A stretch of 64,000 nt of DNA from Actinomycetospora sp. TBRC 11914 (GTDB lineage: Bacteria > Actinomycetota > Actinomycetes > Mycobacteriales > Pseudonocardiaceae). The stretch covers positions 1 through 64,000 of the forward strand of contig NZ_JABBND010000010.1 in assembly GCF_012933465.1 (NCBI RefSeq), given 5' to 3'. The notes under the pieces were generated by a model. That model did not search any database and had not been told where the DNA came from. It was given only the letters and a program-made list of their open reading frames with translations. The stretch's first letter is position 1; every line of letters starts with the position of its first letter. Positions 1 to 9,461 of this stretch are shown piece after piece. The position numbers and the translations under genes were made by a program.

Positions 1-40
1 CACGAACCCCTGATCCACTCCTGGATCGGGGGTTTTCGTG
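1..40. terminator. Terminator hairpin upstream of gdh
   Basis: An 11-nt arm at 7-17 (CCCCTGATCCA) pairs with 22-32 apart from one mismatch, around a CTCC loop. Outer CACGAA/TTCGTG bases extend the stem and a TTTT run follows it. It probably ends the gene to the left of the window. Confidence 0.7.
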
Positions 41-174
41 TGTTCGGAATCGAATGAGCGGCATTCCCCTGGTCGGCGGAGCCCGATGGCCCGTCGTCGG
101 CTCGTTACAGTGGCCGCCGTGTCCGTGTGGTGCGCTGTCCCCTGGTCCACGCCGCTCCTGCCGGGAGTGAGTAG

Positions 175-3100
175 ATGACCAGCACCGAGGCGCGGGCGCA
201 CTCCGCCATCGAGGCCCTCCGGCGGACGGCGATGGACCAGGCCGATGACCCCGAGCTGGCGGCGCTCGCCGTCCACTACTTCGAGCGCGTCCCGCCCGAG
301 GAGCAGGTCGACGACCCGTCCGAGGCGCTGGCGATCGTCCGCGCCCACCGCAGCCTCGCCCGCCTCCACGTGCCCGGCCAGCCCGTCACCGCGGTGCTCG
401 GCGCCGGCGCGGAGCCCGGGCCGGACGGCACGATGCCCGACCCGGACCGGGTCTTCGTCCTCGTCGTCACCGAGGACATGCCCTACCTCATCGACTCGGT
501 GATGGCGGAGCTGGCGCGGACCGGCACCGTCGTGCACCGGGTGGTGCACCCGCTCGTCGTCGTGCGCCGCGACGCCCAGGGCGCCCTGCAGGAGGTCCTC
601 GCGGGAACAGACCCCGCCGCGCCGCCCGCGGGCGCGGTCGTCGAGTCGTGGATGAACCTCGAGCTCGAGGCCGACGCCGGCTCGGAGTCCGTGCGCGAGC
701 TCGCGGCGGACCTGCACGAACGGCTCTCGTCGGTCCTGGCGGACGTGCGCGACGTCGTCGAGGACGCCGACGCCATGCTGACGAAGGCCAAGGCGCTCGC
801 CGACGAGCTGGAGTCGTCGCCGCCCCCGGTCCCCGAGCACCGCACCGACGACACCGTCGCCCTGCTGCGGTGGTTCGCCGACGGGAACCTGACCTTCCTC
901 GGGTACCGCTACGAGGCGGTCGGCGACCTCGGCGGGGCGGCCGGCACGACCGGCGGGCGGCCCGGGCTGGGCATCCTGCGCCGCGACAGCGCGGCCGCGC
1001 GGGCCCTCACCGCCGGACCCGACCTGGCCGAGCGGGAGGCGCTCGCCCCCGAGGTCCTCGCCGAGGCGTCGGCCCCCGACCGGACCGGCGCCGACGACTC
1101 CGCGCTGCTGGTGCTGACGCGCGCCAGCGCCCGCTCCACGGTCCACGAGCCGGTCCACCCGCTCTACGTCGGCGTGCGCGAGTTCGGCGCGGGGGGCCGC
1201 GTCGTGGGGGAGCACCGCTTCCTCGGCGTGCTCACCGTCGCGGCCCGCAGCACCGACGTCACCCGCATCCCGGTGGTGTCGCGCCGGGTCCGCGAGGTGA
1301 TCCGCCAGACCGAGCTGCCGGTCGAGTCCTGGTCCGGGCAGCGGATGCTCGAGGTGCTCCAGACCTACCCGCGGGCCGAGCTGCTCTGCACCGACCGCGC
1401 CTCGCTGCTCGAGACCGTGACCGGCGTGCTCGCGCTCGCCGAGCGCCGCAAGGTCCGGCTGTTCCTGCGCCGCGACCGCTGGGGCCGCTACTTCTCGGCG
1501 ATGGTGTACCTGCCCCGCGACCGCTACACCACGGCCACCCGCCTGCGGATGCAGCAGCTGCTCCTCGAGCGCCTCGAGGGCACCGACATCGAGTACACGG
1601 CCCGGGTGACCGAGGACCAGCTCGCGCTCCTGCACGTGACCGTGCACACCGGGCAGCACGAACCGGTGCGCCCCGACGTCCCCGCGCTCACCGCCGAGCT
1701 CGCCGAGGCCGCCCTCACCTGGAACGACCGCCTCCGCGCCGCGGCCGGCCCGACGGCGCGGGCGGCCCTCGCGGCCGCCGACGTCGAGCCCTTCAGCCAG
1801 GCCTACCAGGAGGACTTCCCGCCGGAGCAGGGCCTCGAGGACCTGCTGGTGCTCGACGGCCTGACCGGTCCCGACGACGTCGCCGTGCGCCTCTACCGGC
1901 CCACCGAGGTCCCGGCCGACGACGGCGCCGGGGACCACCGGCTCAAGCTCTTCCTCGTCGGACGGCGGATCACGCTGTCCTCGGTCCTCCCGGTGCTGCG
2001 CTCGCTCGGCATCGAGGTCATCGACGAGCGGCCCTACGAGGTGCGCCGCAGCGACGGCCAGTCCGGGTGGGTGAACGACTTCGGCCTGCGCCTGACCCTC
2101 CCCGCCGGCGGCGCGGGCCCGGAGGACGACCTCACCCGGCGCTTCGCCGACGCGTTCACCGCGGCGTGGCGCGGGCTCGTCGGCACCGACGGCTTCAACG
2201 AGCTGGTGATCTCCGCCGGGCTCACGTGGCGCCAGACCGCCCTGCTGCGGGCCCTGGCCCGCTACCAGCGCCAGCTCGGCAGCCCCTACGGCCAGAGCTA
2301 CATCACCGACGTCGTCGGCGCCCACGCCGAGGTCGCCGTCGGGCTCGTGCGGCTCTTCGAGGCCCGCTTCGACCCCGACCTCGCCCCCGACCCGGAGCGC
2401 TACCCCGGCGGGCGGGACGAGCTCGTCGCCGAGCTCGACGCGCAGGCCGAGGCGGCCATCGACGCGGTGACGGGTCTCGACGCCGACCGGATCCTCCGGG
2501 CGATCCTCGGGCTGGTCCGGGCCACGCTGCGCACCACGTTCTTCCTGCGCGACGCCGACGGCGCCCCCCGCGAGTACCTCGCGTTCAAGATCGACCCGGC
2601 ACGGGTGCCCGGGATGCCCGAGCCGCACCCGGCGATCGAGACGTTCGTGCACTCCCACCGGGTGGAGGGCGTGCACCTGCGCTTCGGCCCGATCGCGCGT
2701 GGCGGGCTGCGCTGGTCGGACCGGCTCCAGGACTACCGCACCGAGATCCTGGGCCTGGTCAAGGCGCAGGCGGTCAAGAACGCCGTGATCGTGCCGGTCG
2801 GGGCCAAGGGCGGCTTCGTTGTCAAGCACCCGCCGGCCGCCACCGGGGACGCGGCCGCGGACCGCGACGCCCAGCGCGCCGAGGGCGTCGCCTGCTACCG
2901 GATGTTCGTCTCGGGGATGCTCGACCTCGTCGACGACCGCAGCGACCACGGAGCCCACGCCTCCACGGTCACCCCGGAGCGCGTGGTCCGCTACGACGGC
3001 GACGACACCTACCTCGTCGTCGCGGCCGACAAGGGCACGGCCACGTTCTCCGACATCGCCAACGGGGTCGCGAAGGACTACGGCTTCTGGCTCGGCGACG

Positions 3101-5148
3101 CGTTCGCCTCGGGCGGGTCGGTGGGCTACGACCACAAGGCCATGGGCATCACCGCCCGCGGCGCCTGGGAGTCGGTGCGCCGGCACTTCCGCGAGCTCGG
3201 CCGCGACGTGGCGACCGACGAGATCACCGTCGTCGGCGTCGGGGACATGTCCGGTGACGTGTTCGGCAACGGCATGCTGCTCTCCGAGCACCTGCGCATC
3301 GTCGCCGCGTTCGACCACCGCCACGTCTTCCTCGACCCGGACCCCGACCCGGCCGCCTCGTTCGCGGAGCGGCGCCGGCTCTTCGGGCTCGCGCGGTCGT
3401 CGTGGGCCGACTACGACGAGTCCCTGATCAGCAAGGGCGGCGGGGTGTACCCCCGCACGCTCAAGCGGATCCCGGTCTCCGACGAGGTCGCCGCCGTCCT
3501 GGGCGTCGACCCCGACCCGGTCGGGGTCGACCCGGCCACGCTGGTGCGCGCCGTCCTGCGGGCCCCGGTGGACCTGCTGTGGAACGGCGGCATCGGCACG
3601 TACGTCAAGGCGTCCGACGAGACCCACGCCGACGCCGGCGACAAGGGCAACGACGCGGTGCGCGTGGACGGCGACGAGCTGCGCGTCGCGGTCGTCGGGG
3701 AGGGCGGCAACCTCGGCCTCACCCAGCGCGGCCGCATCGAGTACGCCCGCGGCGGCGGCCGGGTGAACACCGACGCCGTCGACAACTCGGCCGGCGTCGA
3801 CTGCTCCGACCACGAGGTCAACATCAAGATCCTGCTGGACTCGCTGGTCGAGCGGGGCGAGCTCGCCGAGGAGCGCCGCGACTCCCAGATCGCCGCCACC
3901 ACCGACGACGTCGCCGCGCTCGTGCTCGCCGACAACGTCGCCCAGAACGAGCTGCTCGGCGTCGCCCGCGCCCACGCCGCGGACATGCTCAACGTCCACG
4001 AGGCGCTCGTCCGCGACCTCGAGGCCCGCGGCGAGCTCGACCGCGAGCTCGACGTGCTGCCCGACGCCGAGGGCTTCGAGGCCCGCCGGGTGGCCGGTGA
4101 GGGCCTCTCCCGCCCGGAGCTCGCGACGGTCATGGCCCACGTGAAGCTCGACCTCACCGAGTCGCTCGCCCAGAGCGAGCTGCCGGACGCCGAGGTGTTC
4201 GCCCGCCGGCTCCCGTCGTACTTCCCGACGGTGCTCTCGGGCACCTACCCCGACGCCGTCGCCGCGCACCCGCTGCGTCGGCGCATCGTCACGACGATGC
4301 TCGCCAACGAGGTCGTCGACGGCGGCGGGATCTCCTACGTCCACCGGCTGATGGCCGAGGTGGCCGCGACCCCGTCCGACGCCGTGCGCGCCTACCAGGT
4401 GGCGACGCGGGTGTTCGGGCTCGACACCCTGGCCGCCGACATCGCGCGGGCGACCGCCGACGGGCTGCCGACCGCGGTGGCGGACCGGCTCACCCTCGCG
4501 GCCCGGCGCACGCTCGACCGGGCGTCGCGCTGGCTGCTCACCCACCGCCCGCAGCCGCTGGCCGTGGGCGCCGAGACGCAGCGGTTCTCGGCCACCGTCG
4601 CGGCCCTCGACCCGCAGGTACCGATGATGCTGCGCGGGGTGGAGGCCGAGGGCCTCGCCGAGCGGGTGCAGGAGATGGCCGAGCTCGGCGCGCCGATGGA
4701 GCTCGCCGACCGGGCCGTCGGCGGCCTCTACAGCTTCGGGCTGCTCGACGTCACCGAGATCGCCGAGCTCGCCGAGGCCGACCACGGGGGTGACCCGGAG
4801 GACGTCGCCGAGGTGGCGGCGCTCTACTACGCGTTGTCCGACCACCTCGGGCTGCACGGGCTGCTGACCGCCGTCGCGGGCCTGTCCCGCCGCGACCGGT
4901 GGGACGCGCTCGCCCGACTGACGCTGCGCGACGAGCTGTACTCCTCGCTGCGGGCGGTCACCCTCGACGTCCTGGCCCAGACCGACGACACCGAGACCGC
5001 GGACGAGAAGATCGCGCACTGGGAGCAGGCCAACGCCTCGCGGCTGACCCGTGCCCGCAGCGCGCTCGGCGAGATCGCGCGCTCCGGGCGCAGCGACCTC
5101 GCGACGGTCTCGGTCGCCGCCCGCCAGATCCGCAGCATGGTCCGATAG
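175..5148 (+). CDS. gdh: NAD-dependent glutamate dehydrogenase, large (180 kDa) type
   Basis: This 1657-residue protein matches the length of the large NAD-specific glutamate dehydrogenases, which convert glutamate to 2-oxoglutarate and ammonia in the cytoplasm. The N-terminal 700 residues form the regulatory half. The catalytic core is around residues 835-890, with the segment GPIARGGLRWSDR and the lysine-rich VKAQAVKNAV stretch. GVGDMSGDVFGNGML near residue 1022 is also typical. The ATG at 175 follows GGGAG at 162-166; a possible -10 (TACAGT) lies at 106-111. It heads an operon with the next two genes, in the same order as Rv2476c-Rv2474c of M. tuberculosis as I recall it. Confidence 0.95.
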   Translation: MTSTEARAHSAIEALRRTAMDQADDPELAALAVHYFERVPPEEQVDDPSEALAIVRAHRSLARLHVPGQPVTAVLGAGAEPGPDGTMPDPDRVFVLVVTEDMPYLIDSVMAELARTGTVVHRVVHPLVVVRRDAQGALQEVLAGTDPAAPPAGAVVESWMNLELEADAGSESVRELAADLHERLSSVLADVRDVVEDADAMLTKAKALADELESSPPPVPEHRTDDTVALLRWFADGNLTFLGYRYEAVGDLGGAAGTTGGRPGLGILRRDSAAARALTAGPDLAEREALAPEVLAEASAPDRTGADDSALLVLTRASARSTVHEPVHPLYVGVREFGAGGRVVGEHRFLGVLTVAARSTDVTRIPVVSRRVREVIRQTELPVESWSGQRMLEVLQTYPRAELLCTDRASLLETVTGVLALAERRKVRLFLRRDRWGRYFSAMVYLPRDRYTTATRLRMQQLLLERLEGTDIEYTARVTEDQLALLHVTVHTGQHEPVRPDVPALTAELAEAALTWNDRLRAAAGPTARAALAAADVEPFSQAYQEDFPPEQGLEDLLVLDGLTGPDDVAVRLYRPTEVPADDGAGDHRLKLFLVGRRITLSSVLPVLRSLGIEVIDERPYEVRRSDGQSGWVNDFGLRLTLPAGGAGPEDDLTRRFADAFTAAWRGLVGTDGFNELVISAGLTWRQTALLRALARYQRQLGSPYGQSYITDVVGAHAEVAVGLVRLFEARFDPDLAPDPERYPGGRDELVAELDAQAEAAIDAVTGLDADRILRAILGLVRATLRTTFFLRDADGAPREYLAFKIDPARVPGMPEPHPAIETFVHSHRVEGVHLRFGPIARGGLRWSDRLQDYRTEILGLVKAQAVKNAVIVPVGAKGGFVVKHPPAATGDAAADRDAQRAEGVACYRMFVSGMLDLVDDRSDHGAHASTVTPERVVRYDGDDTYLVVAADKGTATFSDIANGVAKDYGFWLGDAFASGGSVGYDHKAMGITARGAWESVRRHFRELGRDVATDEITVVGVGDMSGDVFGNGMLLSEHLRIVAAFDHRHVFLDPDPDPAASFAERRRLFGLARSSWADYDESLISKGGGVYPRTLKRIPVSDEVAAVLGVDPDPVGVDPATLVRAVLRAPVDLLWNGGIGTYVKASDETHADAGDKGNDAVRVDGDELRVAVVGEGGNLGLTQRGRIEYARGGGRVNTDAVDNSAGVDCSDHEVNIKILLDSLVERGELAEERRDSQIAATTDDVAALVLADNVAQNELLGVARAHAADMLNVHEALVRDLEARGELDRELDVLPDAEGFEARRVAGEGLSRPELATVMAHVKLDLTESLAQSELPDAEVFARRLPSYFPTVLSGTYPDAVAAHPLRRRIVTTMLANEVVDGGGISYVHRLMAEVAATPSDAVRAYQVATRVFGLDTLAADIARATADGLPTAVADRLTLAARRTLDRASRWLLTHRPQPLAVGAETQRFSATVAALDPQVPMMLRGVEAEGLAERVQEMAELGAPMELADRAVGGLYSFGLLDVTEIAELAEADHGGDPEDVAEVAALYYALSDHLGLHGLLTAVAGLSRRDRWDALARLTLRDELYSSLRAVTLDVLAQTDDTETADEKIAHWEQANASRLTRARSALGEIARSGRSDLATVSVAARQIRSMVR

Positions 5149-5155
5149 GAGCCCC

Positions 5156-5617
5156 GTGCCCACGTACGACGTGGACGTGCCCCTGCGCTGGTCCGACCAG
5201 GACCCGTACCGGCACGTCAACCACGCCAAGGTCGTCACCCTGCTCGAGGACGCCCGGGCGGTGCTGCTCTTCGACGCCGCCGTCCGCGAGGGCGTCGCCG
5301 CCTTCGAGGCCGGGCTGCTGGTCGCGACGGTCCAGGTCGCCTACCGCCGGCCCATCCCGTGGCACCCGCGCGGGGTCCGGGCGCGGATGTGGTGCCGGGA
5401 GGTGCGCGCGGCGTCGTTCACCGTCGCCTACGAGCTGCTGCTCCCCACCGGCACGAACGGCGCCGGGCCCGACGGTCCCGGTGCCGAGGGCTGGGAGGCG
5501 GCGAAGCCGGCGGTCACCGCCGACACCCAGCTCGTGCCCTACGACCTGGCCGCCGAGCGGCCGCGGCGGCTCACGGCCGAGGAGCGGTCCTTCCTGGACC
5601 GCTACGTGGCGTCGTGA
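5156..5617 (+). CDS. Hotdog-fold acyl-CoA thioesterase (4HBT family)
   Basis: The 153-residue length suits a single hotdog domain. RWSDQDPYRHVNHAK near residues 11-24 is the typical active-site segment of 4-hydroxybenzoyl-CoA thioesterase-like enzymes, which hydrolyse acyl-CoA thioesters; the substrate cannot be told. The GTG start is set by AGGAG overlapping the gdh stop codon, 7 nt downstream of that stop. The gene is therefore probably co-translated with gdh and also overlaps the next gene by 4 nt. It corresponds in position to Rv2475c. Confidence 0.85.
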   Translation: MPTYDVDVPLRWSDQDPYRHVNHAKVVTLLEDARAVLLFDAAVREGVAAFEAGLLVATVQVAYRRPIPWHPRGVRARMWCREVRAASFTVAYELLLPTGTNGAGPDGPGAEGWEAAKPAVTADTQLVPYDLAAERPRRLTAEERSFLDRYVAS

Positions 5618-6327
5618 CCGGGCCGGACGGGGTGGGAGCGGCGGTGTCGGGCGTGCGGCCCGCCGGCGGCCGGCTCACGGTGCCCGACCGGGCGCAGCGC
5701 GAGGACCTCGCCGGGTTCGTCGGCCGCGCGGTGCGCCTCGACGGCGGCGTCGTGGTGCGGCTGCGGGCGCGCACCGACCCCGACGGCGCGGGCACCGTCG
5801 AGGCGTGGGCCCCGACCCCGTTCGACGCGCTGGTCACGCGGGCCGCGCCGGGCACCGTCGTACCCGGTGACGTGACCGTCGTCGGCTCCGACCTCCTCGC
5901 CGCCCTCGCCGTGAGCCCGGGCGAGACCGTGGAGCCCGGGGCGCCCGTCGACGACCGGTGGCGCGGCCCGCTGCCCCCGCTGCGGCCCGACCGGCGCTGG
6001 GAGGTCGTGGGCGAGGTGCCCGCCGCCGAGCTCGGCGGGCTGGCCGAGCGCGGGGTCGCGGCGGCGCGGGCCGGGGACCCGGGCGGGCGCCCGAGCGCGG
6101 CGCTGCTCGACCAGGTCGTGCTCACGGTGACCGGCGACGGCACCGGCACCGAGGTCCGCGTCCCGATGCGGTGCGTGTTCGCGCTGTCGGGGATGGGCTT
6201 CGTCGGCGCGGGCGCCGGCGACCCGGACGCGACGGTGCGGGTCTCCACCGACGGCGGGTGGCTGCGGCTCGACGCGCACGGCGGCGCCGTCGTGCGCCGC
6301 CGCCGCGCCCAGCTGCCGTGGGCCTGA
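5614..6327 (+). CDS. Conserved hypothetical protein of the gdh operon
   Basis: I do not recognise a named domain in this 237-residue protein. It is rich in Ala, Gly, Val and Arg, has no signal peptide or membrane segment, and ends with a beta-rich stretch (VRVSTDGGWLRLDAHGGAVV). The GTG start overlaps the thioesterase stop in a GTGA arrangement, indicating translational coupling. Its place after gdh and the thioesterase matches Rv2474c in M. tuberculosis from memory, so the trio appears to be an old conserved unit. Downstream is a 40-bp palindrome shared with the convergent gene. Confidence 0.7.
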   Translation: MTGPDGVGAAVSGVRPAGGRLTVPDRAQREDLAGFVGRAVRLDGGVVVRLRARTDPDGAGTVEAWAPTPFDALVTRAAPGTVVPGDVTVVGSDLLAALAVSPGETVEPGAPVDDRWRGPLPPLRPDRRWEVVGEVPAAELGGLAERGVAAARAGDPGGRPSAALLDQVVLTVTGDGTGTEVRVPMRCVFALSGMGFVGAGAGDPDATVRVSTDGGWLRLDAHGGAVVRRRRAQLPWA

Positions 6328-6334
6328 CGGCCTC

Positions 6335-6374
6335 GTGCGTGCGTTCCCGTGTCTGGACACGGGAACGCACGCAC
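6335..6374. repeat. 40-bp perfect palindrome, family A copy 1
   Basis: Arms GTGCGTGCGTTCCCGTGTC at 6335-6353 and its exact complement at 6356-6374 flank a TG centre. It lies between two convergent genes and can act as a bidirectional terminator, though there is no U-tract. The same palindrome recurs at 26096-26135 with a compensatory base-pair change. Confidence 0.85.
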
Positions 6375-6381
6375 AAGCGCG

Positions 6382-7086
6382 TCAGCGCAACGTCGACCGC
6401 AGGAAGTTCAGCGTCTCGTTCCAGGCGATGGAGGCCTGCTCCGGGTCGTAGGTGCCCATGTGGTCCTCGTCGTTGAAGAAGGCGTGCCCCGCCGGGTAGA
6501 TCCGGAAGTCGGGCCGGCGGCCGGACTCGGACTCGATGCGGTCGGCGAGCGCCTTCACCGCGTCCGGCGGGGCCATCGTGTCCTGCTCGCCGAAGTGCCC
6601 GAGCATCGGCGCGGAGAGGTTCGCGAAGCTCGGGTAGTCCTCGCCGAGCACCCCGTAGAACGGTACCGCGGCACCGATCTTGTCGCCCTGCTGCGCGGCC
6701 AGGACCAGGACGAACCCGCCGCCCATGCAGAACCCGACGGCGCCCACCTTCCGCCCGACGACGGCCTCGTGGTCCAGCAGGTAGTCCACCGCCCCGCCGA
6801 GGTCGGTGGCGGCCCGGTCGACCGGCAGCTCCTGCATGAGCCGGCCGGCCTCGTCGGCGTCGTGGGTGGTGGTGCCGCCGTAGAGGTCCGGGGCGAGCGC
6901 GACGAAGCCCTCGGCGGCGAGGCGGTTGGTGACGTCGGCGATGTGCGACGTCAGGCCCCACCACTCCTGGATGACGACGACGCCGGGTCCCTCGCCGGAC
7001 TCCGGCAGCGCGAGGTAGCCGTGGGCCGTGCGCCCGTTGCTCGGGAAGGTCACGTTCTGCAGGGGGTTCTCGGCCATGGTCGACAT
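6382..7086 (-). CDS. Dienelactone hydrolase family protein
   Basis: This 234-residue cytoplasmic alpha/beta hydrolase has the dienelactone hydrolase layout: Glu41 in QEWWG, nucleophile Cys120 in GFCMGGG, Asp in GEQDTMAP, and His in PAGHAFFND. The cysteine nucleophile separates it from serine esterases. Family members open lactones or act on carboxymethylenebutenolide-like compounds; the substrate here is unknown. An in-frame ATG at 7077 (MAENPL) is an alternative start. It lies downstream of glbO on the same strand. Its TGA stop sits 7 nt from the family A palindrome. Confidence 0.9.
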   Translation of the reverse strand: MSTMAENPLQNVTFPSNGRTAHGYLALPESGEGPGVVVIQEWWGLTSHIADVTNRLAAEGFVALAPDLYGGTTTHDADEAGRLMQELPVDRAATDLGGAVDYLLDHEAVVGRKVGAVGFCMGGGFVLVLAAQQGDKIGAAVPFYGVLGEDYPSFANLSAPMLGHFGEQDTMAPPDAVKALADRIESESGRRPDFRIYPAGHAFFNDEDHMGTYDPEQASIAWNETLNFLRSTLR

Positions 7087-7135
7087 CCCATCAGGGACGA
7101 GCGGGCCCCGCGCGCGGGGACGACGTGACGCCGCG

Positions 7136-7528
7136 TCAGAACGACTTGTTCATCATGCTCATCGCCGCCATCTCCATGTACTCCCAGATCTGGCGGTGGC
7201 GCTCGGGGTCCAGCTCGACCTCGTCGATCGCCACACGCATGCAGCGCAGCCAGGCGTCGCGCTCGAGCGGGCCGATCGGGAAGGGCGCGTGGCGCATCCG
7301 CAGCCGCGGGTGCCCGCGCTGCTGGGAGTAGGTCTGCGGGCCGCCCCAGTACTGCTCGAGGAACATCCGCAGCCGGTCCTCGGCGCCGGCGAGGTCGTCC
7401 TCGGGGTAGAGCGGGCGCAGGACCGGGTCCTCGGCGACCTGCTCGTAGAACCGGTGGACGATGCGGTCGAAGGTCTCGTGGCCGCCGACCGCGTCGTAGA
7501 AGGTCTGGGGACTGCTCACGCCCACCAC
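7136..7528 (-). CDS. glbO: Group II truncated haemoglobin GlbO
   Basis: The 130 residues closely resemble mycobacterial GlbO (Rv2470), an oxygen-binding globin with a 2-on-2 fold. Expected haem-pocket residues are visible: Tyr28 in HRFY (B10), Tyr41 in PLYPEDDL (CD1), the proximal histidine in [10 protein letters not shown] (F8) and tryptophan in RDAWLRCM (G8). It probably handles O2 or NO chemistry in the cytoplasm. It sits between the MscS channel gene upstream and the dienelactone hydrolase gene downstream, all on the minus strand with gaps of 27 and 49 nt, so they may be co-transcribed. Confidence 0.95.
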   Translation of the reverse strand: MVGVSSPQTFYDAVGGHETFDRIVHRFYEQVAEDPVLRPLYPEDDLAGAEDRLRMFLEQYWGGPQTYSQQRGHPRLRMRHAPFPIGPLERDAWLRCMRVAIDEVELDPERHRQIWEYMEMAAMSMMNKSF

Positions 7529-7555
7529 CGTCTCAAATCCGCGTCGGGCCCGCCG

Positions 7556-8593
7556 TCATCGCCCGCCCGACGGTGCCGGCGCGCCGAACGGGGTGGGCGC
7601 CGGGACCCCGGCCTCGTCGAGCGCGGACTTCACCGCGCCCGCCACGGCGCGCTGGACCGCCCACTGCTCGCCGGGGCGGGTACGCACCGTCAGCCGCAGC
7701 AGGATGCCCTCCGCGGTCACCGACTGGACGCCGAGCATGTCCGGCGGGGCGAGGACCTTGGCCGCGACCTTCGCCTCGGCGCACTCCTCGGTGGCGGCGC
7801 GGAGGGCGAGCTCCGAGGTCTCCTCGACGTCGGCCGAGTGCCCCACCGGGATGTCGACCACGGCGACCGACCAGCCCTGGCTGGAGTTCCCGACGCGCAG
7901 CACCTCGCCGTTGCGGACGTACCAGACGGTCCCGGCGATGTCCCGCAGCGTGGTCACCCGCAGCCCGACGGCCTCGACGGTGCCGCTGGCCTCGCCGAGG
8001 TCGACGACGTCGCCGACGCCGTACTGGTCCTCGAGCATCATGAAGATCCCCGACAGGAAGTCCCGGACGAGGTTCTGGGCGCCGAAGCCGATCGCGACCC
8101 CGACGACGCCCGCCGAGGCGATGATCGGCGCCAGGTTCACCCCGAACTCGCCCAGGACCAGCACGAACGCCACGCCGTAGACCAGCAGCGTGGTGAACGA
8201 CCGCAGGACCGACCCGATGGTCTGCGCCCGCTGCGTGCGCCGTTCCACGATCTGCGGGGCGGCCTCGCGCAGGCTGGCGGCGGCGCGGTCGCGCAGCGGG
8301 CGCAGGATGCGGGGCACGCGGCCGCTGCTCGCGCCGACGGTGAGCCGCCGGATCGCGCGGTGCACGGCGAGCCGCAGCAGGACCGCGACGACGACGATGA
8401 CCGCGACGGTCGCCGCGTGGGAGACGATCGCGTCGGAGGACTTCGAGAGCCAGCCCGCGTGGGTGTACTGGAAGACCCGGGCGCACAACGACCCGCTGTC
8501 GCTCGCGCACGCGGGCGCGCCGACGGGGACCGACGGCAGCACGGGCGTGGGTGTCGGGGTCTGGGAGGGGACGTCCATGCCGACGGCGAGCAC
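7556..8593 (-). CDS. MscS-type mechanosensitive ion channel
   Basis: The 345-residue membrane protein has an N-terminal hydrophobic helix near residues 40-60, further helices at about 110-165, and the MscS pore and beta-domain signature (SAGVVGVAIGFGAQNLVRDFLSGIFMML region, then DQYGVGDVVDL). Such channels release solutes when membrane tension rises after osmotic downshock. The GTG start is preceded by AGGGT 7 nt upstream; a later ATG (MDVPSQ) is also possible. It is the first gene of a probable minus-strand set with glbO and faces the HNH gene divergently. Confidence 0.9.
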   Translation of the reverse strand: MLAVGMDVPSQTPTPTPVLPSVPVGAPACASDSGSLCARVFQYTHAGWLSKSSDAIVSHAATVAVIVVVAVLLRLAVHRAIRRLTVGASSGRVPRILRPLRDRAAASLREAAPQIVERRTQRAQTIGSVLRSFTTLLVYGVAFVLVLGEFGVNLAPIIASAGVVGVAIGFGAQNLVRDFLSGIFMMLEDQYGVGDVVDLGEASGTVEAVGLRVTTLRDIAGTVWYVRNGEVLRVGNSSQGWSVAVVDIPVGHSADVEETSELALRAATEECAEAKVAAKVLAPPDMLGVQSVTAEGILLRLTVRTRPGEQWAVQRAVAGAVKSALDEAGVPAPTPFGAPAPSGGR

Positions 8594-8667
8594 GACCCGA
8601 CCCTACGAGGGTCCCTCGGCGCCCCGCGGCGGGAGGTCGCCGGAGACGGGGAGGTGAACCCTGTCGT

Positions 8668-8693
8668 ATCACGGGTGCACAACGGGCCGTGAT
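8668..8693. promoter_or_regulatory. Inverted repeat in the mscS/HNH divergent promoter region
   Basis: ATCACGG at 8668-8674 is repeated inverted as CCGTGAT at 8687-8693 with a 12-bp spacer. Its position between two divergent starts would suit a regulator site, but nothing else supports this. Confidence 0.25.
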
Positions 8694-8731
8694 GTGGTCG
8701 ACTGTGGCCACTCTCGGTGGGAGGTGGTCGT

Positions 8732-9442
8732 GTGCCCGAACGACAACCCAGGACCGTGACGCCGCTGGTCGGCGGGGTCGGAACGGGTCCGGGTGTGGAG
8801 CCCGTCGCCGGTCCGGTCGACGCGATCCCCATCGCCGCCCCCGCCCCTGTCCCGCTCACCCCGCCCGCCCCCGCGGCGGGCGACGACGTCACGGTCACCG
8901 TCCGGGCCGAGCCTCCCGCGCCCGCCTGGGGCCGCCGGCGGGTCCTGCTCCTCAACGCGACCTACGAACCCCTCACCGCGCTCCCGTTGCGCCGGGCGAT
9001 CGTCCTGCTCGTCTGCGGCAAGGCCGACGTCGTGCACGGCGACCCCTCCGGGCTGGTGCTGCACTCCGCCGCCGGCTCCGTCGAGGTGCCGTCGGTGATC
9101 CGGCTGCGGGTCTACGTCCGGGTGCCCTACCGGGCCCGCGTCCCGCTCACCCGCGCGGCCCTGATGCACCGCGACCGGTTCCGGTGCGCCTACTGCGCGG
9201 GCAAGGCCGAGACCATCGACCACGTCGTGCCCCGCAGCCGCGGCGGGACGCACACCTGGGAGAACTGCGTGGCGTGCTGCGCGCGGTGCAACCACAAGAA
9301 GGCCGACAAGCTGCTCGCCGAGCTGGGCTGGCCGCTGCGCACCATGCCGACCGCACCGCGCGGCCGGCACTGGCGCCTCCTGGCGGGCCTCGTCGACGCC
9401 GACCCGCAGTGGCTGCCCTACCTGGGCGAGACGGCCGCCTGA
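8732..9442 (+). CDS. HNH endonuclease domain protein (Rv2469c-like)
   Basis: The first 60 residues are a proline- and valine-rich low-complexity region. A small domain follows, then a classic HNH zinc-finger nuclease motif: CAYC, IDHVVPRSRGG, and CCARCNHKK near residues 155-195. The family includes McrA-like nucleases but also conserved actinobacterial housekeeping proteins of unknown role. GTG at 8732 is chosen because GGGAGG at 8719-8724 lies 7 nt ahead; GTG 8717 would lack a site. Position and length recall Rv2469c. The DNA or RNA target is unknown. Confidence 0.85.
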   Translation: MPERQPRTVTPLVGGVGTGPGVEPVAGPVDAIPIAAPAPVPLTPPAPAAGDDVTVTVRAEPPAPAWGRRRVLLLNATYEPLTALPLRRAIVLLVCGKADVVHGDPSGLVLHSAAGSVEVPSVIRLRVYVRVPYRARVPLTRAALMHRDRFRCAYCAGKAETIDHVVPRSRGGTHTWENCVACCARCNHKKADKLLAELGWPLRTMPTAPRGRHWRLLAGLVDADPQWLPYLGETAA

Positions 9443-9447
9443 CGCGG

Positions 9448-9453
9448 CATGAT
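9448..9453 (+). promoter_or_regulatory. -10-like hexamer CATGAT before the amidase
   Basis: CATGAT ends 8 nt before the GTG start, and no Shine-Dalgarno sequence is present. This is the spacing expected of a leaderless transcript. Confidence 0.4.
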
Positions 9454-9461
9454 CGCGGCCC

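Noticed and set aside
648-3257. Long open frame overlapping gdh in another frame
   Set aside because: Its translation is a run of Arg, Pro, Ala and Gly, as expected for shadow frames in GC-rich DNA, while the gdh frame has clear family motifs.
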